Assembly (NCBI RefSeq): GCF_001949145.1
Contig: NW_019091360.1
Coordinates: 3,761,773-3,825,772 of the forward strand
Direction: 5' to 3'
DNA: 64,000 nucleotides
Source of the DNA: Acanthaster planci
Taxonomy: Eukaryota; Echinodermata; Asteroidea; Valvatida; Acanthasteridae
A program made the translations under genes and the position numbers. Below are positions 33,501 to 60,893 of the stretch, piece after piece (position 1 is the stretch's first letter; each line of letters opens with the position of its first letter). Under the pieces are notes generated by a model, which was not told the DNA's origin, did not search any database, and worked only from the letters and a program-made list of their open reading frames with translations.

Positions 33501-36087
33501 CTCTGAGTGGTAATCTTTTTTTATTTATTTTGCTGTTGAACTAGTTTCAGTTTGGTAATTACTCTTTTATCTCTGCCAAAATGATATGTTTGGTATCATG
33601 ACCAAAGGTCAAGAATATTTTTGACACTTAGAAACTATTTTCATTATCATCAGAAAAGCCATATGCTGACAAACTCTTAATAGATAGGTTTTCAACTAAA
33701 TATTTAGTAAGAATTTCATAAGATATCTTCAGTGCTTCTGTGATGTCACTGCTGCATGAGAGTTTATTTAGCTGATAAGAAATTTGATAAATCTTTGTCG
33801 GCAGATACTTATTCTTAGAGGTATCTGCTCTGAATGGGACAAAAGGGCTTTTTTGGTACTCATTGAATAGGTGTGCCATGTGGAGTGCAAGTATTTGCAC
33901 TTCAGCTCGGGGGGGATATCCATGTCAATTCACAAATCAAGTGCAATTTGCAAGAAAAGAATGTCGACTCAGGAAAGCATTTGTTGTAGTTTATTGAAAG
34001 AAAATGTTTTTCAAGAACACATTTGCAGCATGACTTGTGAATGACTTCTGGCAATTTACTTGAAACACTTACACTGCACCACACCTAAATTAATTTCATT
34101 TGAAAATTACCTTTCTATTCACATTATTTCATTACTGGCAAAAATGTGGAAGGTTAATTTTTAATAACAGGTTTTGCCTTCACACCACCTTATATATATA
34201 AAACACTGTATACTCAAGTGTTGGTCCAAGAGCTTCATGGAAGTGTTTTTAATATGGTGATTTTAATGCAGGTGGTTGTTGAGGAAAGTGGGACAAACTT
34301 CCAGTGTCGAGTCACGGGCAAACCCCTGCCTGACATCACCTGGTTCTTTGAAGGCCGACCAATCAAATCCTCCAAGTACTTCCAGATGAGCGAGGAGGAT
34401 GACATGTGCATCCTGACCATAGCAGAGGCATACACCGAGGATGCTGGGAAATATAGTTGCCATGCCAACAATGAGGCAGGGGAGGCAGTGACATCAGCCA
34501 TGTTGGTGGTGCATGGTAAGGAACTCGTTGATATCAGTCACATCATTCTAACGTTCATGAGCCAAAAGGATCGTTGTCTTATAAAAATCAGTATTACAGT
34601 CGATTATGTCATAAGCCCCTGTAAGTCTAAAGCCATCAAGTTGTATGTCAAATCATATCCATTCACATTGTTCAATATTACTTGTGATTGGTGTTAACAA
34701 AGGACTCCTGACTAAACACATGAAAGTACTTGTGATGGACTCTGCTGCATCACTGTTAATAGTGACGGAAATCTTGACGTTTTTGGAATATGAAAGGAAA
34801 AAACAACAGCGGACATCGGTATGTGATTCAGCCGTTTTAAATACAAGAATTCTGTGGTAGTAACAAGCTTCATATTTCCTTTTCCATCCAACATTCAGAA
34901 CCTGCCCCACCAGCTGACATCACACCATCCCCTGCAGCTGAATCAATCAGCCAACAAGCGCCCTCTTTTGACAAGAAAATCCAGGACTGTGAAGCACAAG
35001 CCAATAGCGAGGCTAGATTTGAATGCACTGTCAAAGGGACGCCCATTCCTGAAACCAAATGGTAAGAATAATAGATTCTTCCATTTCATGTTGAAAGTCT
35101 GAAGGATGCAATCTTTCTGGTTGAATCCCAATTTTAGTTCCAATGGGAGCGGTATTTCTCTTTTGTGGGAAGCTACCTGTTTATTCTGTGGCATTCCTTT
35201 AGCCTTTTCAGACAAATTTAAACAGATTTTTAATGAAAGGGCCATATTCCCAAAAGCCCATATTTTCTGTCTAGATCCATGCCTTAAAGTTCTTTTTTTT
35301 TCGAAATTAATTTTTTAATAAACTTGACCGTGTACAAACAAGTGCATAACCTTTGAGTAAATGATAACTCTTTGCATATTGGTTTCCAAAGCAACGTGTT
35401 ATTTCTTTAAGAGAAATTCCAAGTCACTCCAGAAGCATACTTTCTGTATCCCCTAAGGTTCAAGAATGGGAAACCCTTGAAGGAAGGCATTCGTCACAAG
35501 CTATCCCAAGGAGCAGACGGAGTCTGCTCACTTGTCATCCCCAGAGCACAAATTGAGGATAGTGGCGACTATGAATGCAATGCACAGAATGCCAATGGCG
35601 GTGCTTCATGCATAGCCAAGCTCAGCGTGAAATGTGAGTAGATGAACCTGCCCTAGATCTCAGTGTTAGACATTACACATGATGAAGTTCATTAATCAGG
35701 GAATTGAGAATGCTGTGTAGCGTATGAACATGATAAAGTAGTTCTTTTGTGGAAATTGACTTTACATTTAGGGTCTTTTTGTAATATTAAAACTTTTCTC
35801 ATTAGTTTTGGTCAGCCTCAAAGGAATATTGTCATCTTATCATACAAAATAGATGTCTTTTTACACCCAGTGTTCATTGGAGGTAAAAGTCTGAAGTAAT
35901 CAAATTTGGAACTCTCAATTGAAAAAAAAGTGTTTATTTTTTTTCAGCTTCAAAGAAGCTCCCCTTCTTGAACAAGTTTCAGCAAGACAGCTCATCATCC
36001 GGTAGTGGGCCAGGTGGCAAGAAGGGCCCCACAGGTCCCAGCCGAGGGAGCAGTGTCATGGCAAGAGCACAGATGTTTGGCAAGTAG
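204..36087 (+). CDS. TTN-like: Titin/twitchin-family giant muscle protein, C-terminal part (gene-level entry, 44 exons, 5' partial)
   Basis: This is the C-terminal end of a sarcomeric giant kinase. In the family it spans the thick filament to the M-band and acts as scaffold, ruler and mechanosensor. The window shows 8 Fn3 domains, 15 Ig domains, one Ser/Thr kinase and a long SP-rich linker. The 44 exons sum to 12,437 nt. With the two leading bases completing an upstream codon, they give 4,144 residues and a TAG at 36085..36087, and every junction keeps frame. Most domain exons are phase 1 on both sides. The Ig-Ig-Fn3-kinase order and the SP linker inside the post-kinase Ig array fit titin. 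The Ig at 23644 also resembles twitchin/projectin post-kinase Igs, so a titin/twitchin common-ancestor type is possible. The start lies upstream of the window. Confidence 0.93.
1203..1505 (+). CDS. TTN-like: Fn3 domain exon 2
   Basis: A 303-nt phase 1-1 exon encoding one Fn3 domain: DVPDAPGTPEV start, VSWKPPRSDGGSEIT, VRWMRA, and YEFQVAAENEAGVG. Donor gtatgt follows. Length and phase equal those of exon 1, so the two exons look like modular copies of one domain unit. Confidence 0.93.
2037..2300 (+). CDS. TTN-like: Ig (I-set) domain exon
   Basis: A 264-nt phase 1-1 exon with one I-set Ig domain. The core Cys (VTLECRIS), strand C Trp (EVKWLKDG) and F-strand motif (DIGKYTCKCG) are visible. It is the first member of an Ig-Ig pair that interrupts the Fn3 run. 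Donor gtgagt. Confidence 0.92.
2714..2998 (+). CDS. TTN-like: Ig domain exon (proline-rich B-C type)
   Basis: A 285-nt phase 1-1 exon, second of the Ig pair. It has the VRAGNVLRLYVPFTG / PTPTAEWYRHD pattern. The same pattern recurs in the second Ig of the next two pairs (7008 and 10484), showing that Ig-Ig pairs are repeated as a unit. The B-strand Cys is replaced by a hydrophobic residue and the strand C Trp is kept. Confidence 0.92.
3398..3700 (+). CDS. TTN-like: Fn3 domain exon 3
   Basis: A 303-nt phase 1-1 exon, one Fn3 domain: DVPGPPTGPLEISDV, LSWSPPREDGGSKIEYY, KLWTVAT and YEFRVSAENINGVG. First of three consecutive Fn3 domains. Acceptor tttacag, donor gtaagt. Confidence 0.93.
4066..4371 (+). 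CDS. TTN-like: Fn3 domain exon 4
   Basis: A 306-nt phase 1-1 exon, one Fn3 domain: SVPSAPGKPEV, LTWTEPQHDGGKPIT, AHWKRVNRES and YDFRVTAENTVGPG. Acceptor ctgcag, donor gtaagt. Confidence 0.93.
5201..5500 (+). CDS. TTN-like: Fn3 domain exon 5
   Basis: A 300-nt phase 1-1 exon, one Fn3 domain: RRPSPPGCPTIKDI, LSWTVPFSDGGQPIT, YDWTDKL and YVFRVCAVNTAGME. The acceptor tttatag follows a C-rich stretch that also reads open (5158..5200), but the domain starts only after the acceptor. Third Fn3 of the run. Confidence 0.92.
5983..6524 (+). CDS. TTN-like: Ig domain on two exons (5983..6094, 6349..6524)
   Basis: One I-set Ig domain split by a 254-nt intron inside the invariant strand C Trp codon (TG|G, phase 2). 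The first exon gives PPTFTEEPHSTMVAEKT, FTCRVAGTPTPHVDW. The second gives IRKGRELFTGRKYS, LTIHEARELDSGMYTAVAQN. The F-strand Cys is replaced by Val. First Ig of the second Ig-Ig pair. Confidence 0.92.
7008..7295 (+). CDS. TTN-like: Ig domain exon (proline-rich B-C type)
   Basis: A 288-nt phase 1-1 exon: LPTLDLDRRMRDFSVRAG, LRISIPFTGTPTPILRW and DSGVYILEAENEYG. I chose acceptor tttcag (ending at 7007). The nearby ttgcag ending at 6949 would give a stop after six codons in the required phase. Second Ig of the second pair. Confidence 0.9.
7742..8210 (+). CDS. TTN-like: Fn3 domain 6 on two exons (7742..7880, 8047..8210)
   Basis: The only Fn3 domain here interrupted by an intron (166 nt, phase 2 at Arg). 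Exon 1 carries DKPGPPTGPI, LSWQPPADNGGSPII and MKEANR. Exon 2 carries TIWQNVGF and YLFRVSAENQYGPSEP. The donor after exon 2 is gtcagt, weaker than consensus. An hAT-like MITE sits in the following intron. Confidence 0.91.
8239..8435. mobile_element. hAT-like MITE, copy 1
   Basis: 197 bp with degenerate terminal inverted repeats (tagtactgtatccctgg; the other end read inward is cagtggtataatgaa). It is flanked by 8-bp near-identical repeats tccctgac (8231..8238) and ttcctgac (8436..8443). The interior shares the gtgccccctatttgaaattt motif with the copy at 63514. An 8-bp duplication is the mark of hAT transposons. No transposase. Confidence 0.75.
8796..9098 (+). CDS. TTN-like: Fn3 domain exon 7
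   Basis: A 303-nt phase 1-1 exon, one Fn3 domain: DVPGAPGKPSVSDI, LLWVPPESDGGSPIT, TRWFRANRE and YEFRVIAENKVGFSQP. The acceptor is tgaag and the donor gtttgt; both are weak, but frame and domain limits fit exactly. Confidence 0.91.
9525..9809 (+). CDS. TTN-like: Ig domain exon, first of the pre-kinase Ig-Ig-Fn3 triad
   Basis: A 285-nt phase 1-1 exon: GSIPASFVRTPQSIAVTQG, LECEVAGYPSPQVFWYRLG and DTGEITVKVMNKAG. With the next two exons it forms Ig-Ig-Fn3 directly before the kinase. That is the arrangement of A168-A169-A170 in vertebrate titin, which binds MuRF1 there; such binding here is not shown. Confidence 0.92.
10484..10771 (+). CDS. TTN-like: Ig domain exon, second of the pre-kinase triad
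   Basis: A 288-nt phase 1-1 exon: VAPKVNVPPRLRIPLD, LKLRIPYTGIPAPSITW and DAGKYTVVATNELG. Same Ig subtype as the exons at 2714 and 7008. Acceptor acacag, donor gtacga. Confidence 0.91.
11207..11494 (+). CDS. TTN-like: Fn3 domain exon 8, last before the kinase
   Basis: A 288-nt phase 1-1 exon: RQPDPPRNLEV, LSWQPPLHDGGSTIT, NTWVRCVT and YQFRVTALNSFGASEP. In titin-like kinases the Fn3 just before the catalytic domain packs near the N-terminal linker. The following intron holds a piggyBac-like element. Confidence 0.92.
11749..12313. mobile_element. piggyBac-like non-autonomous element
   Basis: 565 bp bounded by TTAA on both sides (11745..11748, 12314..12317) and inverted ends ccacttgctgc. TTAA target sites are typical of piggyBac. 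Short open frames inside show no transposase similarity that I can see. It lies in the intron before the kinase. Confidence 0.6.
12408..14734 (+). CDS. TTN-like: Titin/twitchin-type Ser/Thr protein kinase domain (six exons)
   Basis: Exons are 12408..12564, 12778..12978, 13096..13237, 13558..13757, 14009..14161 and 14689..14734. The first carries an N-terminal linker rich in Tyr (SVYDYYNIYEELGR). The glycine loop is GRGSYGVVYRA. The ATP lysine is in FAAKF (12839..12841). The catalytic loop is HLDLKPEN with Asp at 13229..13231. DFG is at 13609..13617 and APE at 13681..13689. The C-lobe ends in ALAHPWLN. In the family this kinase belongs to the MLCK/CaMK group and senses strain in the thick filament. 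Vertebrate titin kinase has EFG instead of DFG; this copy is intact and may be active. Confidence 0.95.
14171..14326. mobile_element. Harbinger-like MITE (Tourist type)
   Basis: 156 bp and almost fully palindromic. It begins gggagcgtttcataattg and ends with the near-complement, and both arms contain aaggcggtatttactg. It is flanked by TTA on both sides, the usual 3-bp target of PIF/Harbinger elements. It is inserted nine bases after a kinase exon. Confidence 0.75.
14945..15251 (+). CDS. TTN-like: Basic kinase regulatory tail (14945..15031, 15140..15251)
   Basis: Two small exons follow HPWLN. The first (87 nt, phase 0-0) encodes a strongly basic helix-like stretch, ARRRARRLNTRRLRKLHEK. The second encodes INALGRLAHGGALREIH and LHERLVYM. 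In titin and twitchin this place holds the autoinhibitory tail, which binds calmodulin-type proteins. Binding is inferred from position and charge only. Donor gtgaaa after the first exon is weak. Confidence 0.85.
15918..16208 (+). CDS. TTN-like: Post-kinase Ig domain 1 (M1-like)
   Basis: A 291-nt phase 1-1 exon: APKFVVPLETTTAIEG, FECEVSALTEPLITWYKG, KYTLVVQDTNIDDVGEYTC and KAVNSYGSA. It has core Cys-Trp-Cys and matches the first Ig after the kinase in titin M1 and twitchin. Confidence 0.93.
16342..16405 (+). CDS. TTN-like: Charged linker exon
   Basis: A 64-nt exon (phase 1 in, phase 2 out) encoding a charged, probably helical linker LLDEEELERRGERRTLEMKR. It joins M1 to the next Ig, at the place where titin has a short charged inter-Ig sequence. 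Acceptor ctcgcag, donor gtaggt. Confidence 0.85.
16772..17807 (+). CDS. TTN-like: Post-kinase Ig domain 2 (16772..16908, 17601..17807)
   Basis: The first exon finishes the charged linker (IPLGERARRLRAMQAEMG) and starts the Ig (PPQFVKTLQDKECGLG). The second completes it (TKVIWYLNGKQLKEGPRY, LDDMGEYCAEVTNQTG). The intron is phase 1, before strand C. Donor gttgga is weak, but the joined frame gives a continuous domain with core Trp and Cys. The intron (692 nt) holds nothing recognised. Confidence 0.88.
18021..20170 (+). CDS. TTN-like: Post-kinase Ig domain 3 (18021..18156, 19995..20170)
   Basis: An Ig domain split in the strand C Trp codon (TG|G) by an 1,838-nt intron. Exon 1 has VRPHFVQRLRDILIVEG, LECKVNGMPDPDIRW. 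Exon 2 has FKDHKEIEDGVHYSMEFE, DAGTYTCQASNLLG. The intron carries a mariner-like MITE and two diverged direct repeats. Confidence 0.92.
18346..18570. repeat. Diverged direct repeat, copy A
   Basis: It resembles 19707..19920 in the same order and orientation (ttccctacagtga; then ttttcagaccagtttcat; tttgtgcac; tatatggaa). Repeat type unknown. Ends are approximate. Confidence 0.45.
19360..19584. mobile_element. Tc1/mariner-like MITE
   Basis: 225 bp with inverted ends cttctcaaaaaaagtt and, read inward from the right, cacaactcaaaaaaagtt. The arms continue to pair over about 30 bases. It is flanked by TA on both sides, as in Tc1/mariner elements. It lies inside the intron of post-kinase Ig 3. Confidence 0.75.
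19707..19920. repeat. Diverged direct repeat, copy B
   Basis: Partner of 18346..18570 (ttccctatagtga; tttttagaccactttcat; tttcgtgcac; tgtatggaa). The two copies flank about 1.1 kb that includes the mariner-like MITE. Confidence 0.45.
21924..22188 (+). CDS. Candidate cassette or alternative first exon with acidic sequence
   Basis: The reading frame is open from 21879 to donor gtacgt at 22189 and ends in phase 1, as the gene needs here. An ATG in good context (A at -3, G at +4) at 21924 starts MDSAVAAV. The peptide is Ser/Asp/Glu-rich (SASESSEDDAESC, FFDLGDLDDLEGFLDVL). As a first exon it would start a kinase-less M-band isoform by joining the exon at 22593. As a cassette it could use acceptors ending at 21906 or 21933, both poor in pyrimidines but both in frame and length-neutral. 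I recognise no domain. The main transcript can skip it without a frame change. Confidence 0.45.
22593..22632 (+). CDS. TTN-like: 40-nt linker microexon
   Basis: Acceptor acacag and donor gtaagt bound 40 nt (phase 1 in, phase 2 out) encoding GAESEPASEPS. It links post-kinase Ig 3, or the candidate exon ending at 22188, to the Ig exon at 23644, with frame preserved on both routes. Confidence 0.8.
23644..23990 (+). CDS. TTN-like: Post-kinase Ig domain 4 with N-terminal linker
   Basis: A 347-nt exon. It starts with a linker (SSLEDLTTISKHIPARRR), followed by an I-set Ig: APFFSLPLRRKKVAEND, LTCAVQGYPAPKVAWTKDG, GVCSLEVHSARLSDTGTYRC. The F-F-x-x-x-L-R plus GVCSLEV pattern resembles post-kinase Igs of twitchin/projectin. 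Donor gtgagt. Confidence 0.92.
24420..25074 (+). CDS. TTN-like: Post-kinase Ig domain 5 (24420..24555, 24896..25074)
   Basis: An Ig domain split in the strand C Trp codon (TG|G). Exon 1: YIRPSFHKPVRGKRVKEG, LDIQVSGFPEPQIIW. Exon 2: YKDNVRIDEDEHISIEKH, DAGRYKAAASSPAG. The B-strand Cys is replaced by Ile. The next exon is the long SP linker. Confidence 0.92.
25378..29367 (+). CDS. TTN-like: SP/R-rich linker exon with internal repeats, ending in the start of an Ig domain
   Basis: One 3,990-nt phase 1-1 exon (about 1,330 residues). It opens acidic (VESEDEGELG), then turns basic and proline-rich. It continues as a low-complexity region full of SP/TP sites (RSVTPV, RSITPTR, SPSMSTVPKRSRTP). Four copies of a unit LLSTDS-ES-...-RPVTPV-TDSLRT-REI-II start near 26961, 27387, 27840 and 28251. 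The C-terminal part is acidic (EEDAEPKEKEDVEDEKDEDS), followed by the A-B strands of an Ig (PPEFVQRLRDMTVND). It sits where vertebrate titin M-band has its SP-containing insertion. Proline-directed phosphorylation is inferred from motifs only. The exon is far longer than the corresponding titin region as I know it. Confidence 0.93.
29281..29856 (+). CDS. TTN-like: Post-linker Ig domain 6 (end of 25378..29367, plus 29659..29856)
   Basis: The Ig starts inside the long exon (PPEFVQRLRDMTVNDGARVV) and continues after a phase 1 intron in exon 29659..29856: DVGWLRNGQDIPDSDEF, EDSGKYTCEALNDHGEA. Core Trp and F-strand Cys are present. Acceptor acctcag, donor gtgagg. Confidence 0.92.
30135..30199. repeat. 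35-bp tandem duplication before an exon
   Basis: Two near-identical units starting cacctgtgggga at 30135 and 30170 and ending in agtcacttgttt. The second unit runs into the acceptor of the exon at 30209. Confidence 0.8.
30209..31277 (+). CDS. TTN-like: Post-linker Ig domain 7 (30209..30397, 31058..31277)
   Basis: Exon 1 has a Ser/Thr-rich linker (SVSISINVSQDITATTTD), then PPEFFEEPQSQTVEEGG and FVCDVDGEPIPT. Exon 2 continues VTWSKDDVPIRDGG and DEGEYVCTATNKEGQTE. The CD-DGEP-PTVTW pattern is close to Ig M5 of vertebrate titin, which also follows the SP insertion region. The intron carries an hAT-like MITE. A 35-nt tandem duplication lies just before the first exon. Confidence 0.93.
30429..30542. 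mobile_element. hAT-like MITE, copy 2 (shorter)
   Basis: 114 bp starting cagtggtgtaactatga and ending in ccactg. It is flanked by 8-bp repeats tttgcctt and attgcctt (7 of 8 identical). The interior has caggtgccctttggaaattt, like the other copies. Probably internally deleted. Confidence 0.65.
32031..32123 (+). CDS. TTN-like: 93-nt linker exon, phase 2-2
   Basis: Bounded by acceptor cttacag after a long pyrimidine tract and weak donor gttaga. It encodes a Pro/Ser/Ala linker (GPQSTPPVTSSEPIAIFAPV). Both ends are phase 2, so skipping it joins GA to TGAGGTG in frame. That makes it a plausible alternatively spliced exon. Confidence 0.8.
32599..32766. repeat. Fold-back element, unclassified
   Basis: 168 bp whose arms pair over about 60 bases: gggaataattatgtgcttgg on the left, and gggaataattacgtgattgg when the right end is read inward. 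Both arms then contain gctcaggagaa. No clear target duplication. It is in the intron after the 93-nt exon. Confidence 0.7.
33168..34515 (+). CDS. TTN-like: Ig domain 8 with linker (33168..33273, 34272..34515)
   Basis: Exon 1 carries a linker (EVIAQFDDTMDAIGEPVRF) and the A strand (APVFVEELQDQ), ending phase 0. Exon 2 carries VVVEESGTNFQC, VTGKPLPDITWFFEGRPI and DAGKYSCHANNEAG. All three core residues are present. The 998-nt intron holds nothing I recognise. Confidence 0.92.
34899..35633 (+). CDS. TTN-like: Ig domain 9 with linker (34899..35061, 35458..35633)
   Basis: Exon 1 has a Pro/Ala/Ser linker (PAPPADITPSPAAESISQ) and the first half of the Ig (APSFDKKIQDCEA, FECTVKGTPIPETKW). The intron splits the Trp codon (TG|G). 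Exon 2 has FKNGKPLKEGIRHKL and DSGDYECNAQNANGGA. It is the last Ig domain of the protein. Confidence 0.93.
35948..36087 (+). CDS. TTN-like: Terminal exon and stop of the titin-like gene
   Basis: Acceptor ttttcag at 35941..35947, phase 1. It encodes a basic Gly/Ser tail (SSKKLPFLNKFQQD, GSGPGGKKGPTGPSRG) ending MARAQMFGK and TAG at 36085..36087. Vertebrate titin ends close to its last Ig; here a tail of about 46 residues follows the last Ig. Confidence 0.9.
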
Positions 36088-39000
36088 ATCAGGCGGAAAT
36101 GGACAAAACAGTCAAGGCTGGTGACTTCTGACAGACCGGTTCAAACCAAGTTGCACCACTAAGTAAAAGACGGTTTCACTCATTGGTTCAACATTTGAAC
36201 TCTTGCTTGGATAGACAAGTGAGAATGCGTAGTTATTATGTTGGAATAGGTAAATAATCAATGCAACATTCTCTGTGACAAACACTTTCATGATTTTTAT
36301 AACTCTTTAAAAGCTCCTGTATTTCAATCACCAGCCTCCTGAACTCAATCAGCCTCTTATCTTGCCAAGATTTGGCTCCAGACCGTCTTCCCGATCGGAC
36401 TTAACTTATTCATGTATGTGGTTTCACTTTTTATTTTTTGTTTAACTGTATGTCTTGTTGAAATGTTCATGCTCAGTTATGGTTATACAATGTATTTAGA
36501 TTTAGACCTTTGAATGGATTTGTAGCAAAAGTGATCTTTTATAAGAAATAATCAGGTGAAATCGTGCAGTAAGCACAACGATTTTTAAACTTGACAGTGT
36601 ACTATAGGAAAACTATATGTTTCTTATTCCAAAACATGAAACAAGATGTAAATAATTTTTTTGAACCTGAACTGACGGTGAAAGTTTATATTGTAAACCA
36701 ATGTGAAACTTGTTTGAATATGTTCCCGGCAGTAACCTGGATGTAAAAAAAGTGATTGTTCTTGAACAGTCACTTGTGAAATTTTGCGTCTGTAAAATTT
36801 TGTTTACTGCGGAACGTTTTTTGTAAAATGGATGACGTTGATATGCCGCGTTCCCACGACTCGACTTTTTCCCGACGTCTGTGAGAGTAACGCAGGCATT
36901 TTTACAATGACCAAGGATCTCCACAGAAATGTGTGAAGTCCTCCCAATAAACTGGCTCTCGTTCTTAAGGGAACTGGAAGGGCTTGATTGTAATAGTACT
37001 TCAGGAGGAGAGGAGGAGGGCGCCCTCTATCCTCCAATGGATGACAGTGTCGAAAAGGAAGCTGTGCTTCACTGAAACATTCCGCTGTCACCGACTATAA
37101 AAAGAGATGACTTTTTGTATCAGTGCCTTTTTAACAGATTTTGATGCACGAGGACAAACTCGGAAGACGTCAAAATCAAATAAACATTCACGAAAGAGAA
37201 AAAAACACACTTGATTGAACACAATTCATGCAGAGGTTGGGCTGCATGATCTGGGGAAGGCTTTGAAGGAAATTGGACAGCAGTGTGGTGGTGCATGTCC
37301 TAAAAAATCCTCAGCCCTCCCCGAACAAACTTCACGTTCACTTTTTATTTGGATTCTTTTGGGGAAAGCTCTCTGACCGGATTAAAACACCATTTTATTT
37401 CCTTTCCTGCTTTTGTTTTTTTGAAATTCTGTTTTATCTTTCTCACTTTCATCGTCTATTTGCAGACGTCAGTTTTTGATCACTTGTTCCTTTCAGAAAT
37501 CTCCCAGAAAAGGCAGCAGTGAAGGCTTTCCTCTCTGTTTTGTTAATTAAATCTTCATTATCTCCTTGGTAATGATATTTACTCGCTTAGTTTGGTTAAA
37601 CGTATGTGTACTGCAGTGATTTGAAAAAAATAATAATTATAATATTCTTGGTCTGGCCTCCACATGGTCACAGGACGTTTAAGTCTAGATTGAATCACCT
37701 GATTTCGTGGTGGTAATCTTGTGATTCTCTGTATCATTGAACGTCATCTGGGTGAATCTTGTGGGCGTTAACATCTTGAATGGTAATGGTGGTCAGATCT
37801 TTCCTTGCATCCCTCAGCTTCGTGTTTCTCCCAAGTAATAGTTCTATTTATTGAAAGAAAAGTAATATTCTAAAACTGACCAGGGGCAATATTATATTGA
37901 ACTTCCATAATCTTTAGTCGTACTTTTTTTCAAAATCCTGTTCATCCTCTGACAGGAATGGAAAAAGACAACCAAAAATATGATCCAGTCAGACAAGGAA
38001 TTCAAAATGTCATCACTCGTGAGTGTCCTTTGATCTAACAAAAAAAAAAACAGCAGCTAACAATGTATCCAGACACTGTTTGAAATCTAGATAAAATTAT
38101 TTTTATCGCACAGCGTTCACGTTGGGTAGAAGTCAGGATCACTCCTGCGAAACCTATTCATCGACATTTTTTCGACTAGAAAATTGAAAAACCTCCTCAT
38201 CAACTTTAAATTAATATCAGAAATCCTTGAATTGAACTTATAACCCTTTATTCTGATCAGTTCTTGAATATTTAACCGTTAATGAATGAAGACCCTGATT
38301 TGTTGGTTTCCGCACTTGCACTTGCATTCTGTTCGTCGAGTACTTTCTTAGATGTATTCGTGCCTATTTAATGAGCCCAGATTCACGACTTTAAGATTGA
38401 AATGGAATTATCAAAGTAACCAAAAACGAATCAATGCACTGAAAGTACTGCCCGTAACAAAAAAGGATTATCGAATTTTTATTTGATAATGCAGTTGTTT
38501 TTTAGATAGACCAGTACTTATTTATTTCAAAAGCACGTTTTTGAATCAGGGTCTATTTAATGTTTCACTATTGTTTTGTTAAAGCATTGCACATAGATTT
38601 TATCTATTTATTTATTTAAAGTTTATTTATAGTATCTTCTTATTTCATAGAACTGCCGTATACCCCTCTAGTGCACTTCGTTATTAAACGTGCAATGCTC
38701 TTGAAAAATTAAGTATTTTTAATCTGTGTGTTTGTTCTGAGTTGCTCCTGAAGGTTTTTACTGTGATATTGACAGTCGGCATTGTCGACTGTTCATTGTT
38801 GTCTTTGCTTCAATACCATCACTGAGTTCAAGAAACAATAGGTCGATGTGTGCGTTGTAATGTCATTAATAATAATTTAAAAATCGAAACTTTGTTCAAA
38901 AGTAACGAAAATGAAATCAAAAAGAAACGTTCTAAAAATGCATTGCACGAATTTCGTCGGAGAACAGGAGGTTGCACTTCCTTAAACTTTATTTTTTTTT

Positions 39001-39692
39001 GGTGTAATTTACGTCGGTACAATCCGGCTTTTATGACTGCTTCTAATTTTGAGACAGAAAACGAAAGTAATCATCACAGAAACCGACGAACATGATTTTG
39101 AATCATCTCAGTCTTAAATGCTTCCTGGAGCAACTGAATCTATAGGATTAAACGTCTGCTGTTTGTTCCTGTATGTAGGCCACCCTTCCCATGTGAAATT
39201 ACAAGACAGATATTTGCAGTTGACCCAATCGTTTGCATATTATATAGTTCAAGGCAGTGAGGAGACCTTCAGCAAATCATGCCATCAGTTAGCCGTGGGT
39301 AGTTCCATTCTGTGCCCACAATCATGGTTCGTGCAAAATGAAATAGGAGTGTGTAATTACAATGTCGCGTTCCTGTTTCACATCACTGCTCTTTGTTAGT
39401 TTGTTTTACGGTTAATAACGTGAAATTGGGGCAGTGAGTGACATGTGTGTGTGTGTGTGCTAAGTGCATCATTGATGTCCTCGATCGAGTAGGCCTACGC
39501 GTGGTTTGTGCATCGACTTGTTTCCTGCTTCCCGGCAGTTTCCGTTAAAAAAGCAGTATAATTGCCATTTACTCGATGCTTGCCGCTCGAAGTACAGCGG
39601 CGGTATCGAGATATATAGACACTGACTTAAAGCTGTGAACTATCTCAGCATCACGCGTGCAAGGATTAGTATAGGCAATAAGTGACCGAAAA
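36088..39692 (+). other. 3' UTR of the titin-like gene, then intergenic DNA up to the kinase gene
   Basis: No convincing coding exon. Two AATAAA hexamers at 36946..36951 and 37179..37184 are candidate poly(A) signals for the upstream gene. The rest is AT-rich, with several further short A-rich runs. The promoter for the MLCK first exon should lie in its last part, but I see no clear TATA box. Confidence 0.5.
36946..36951 (+). terminator. Candidate poly(A) signal of the titin-like gene
   Basis: AATAAA about 0.86 kb after the stop. A second copy lies at 37179..37184. Which one is used cannot be told from sequence. Confidence 0.35.
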
Positions 39693-60893
<21,201 letters not shown>

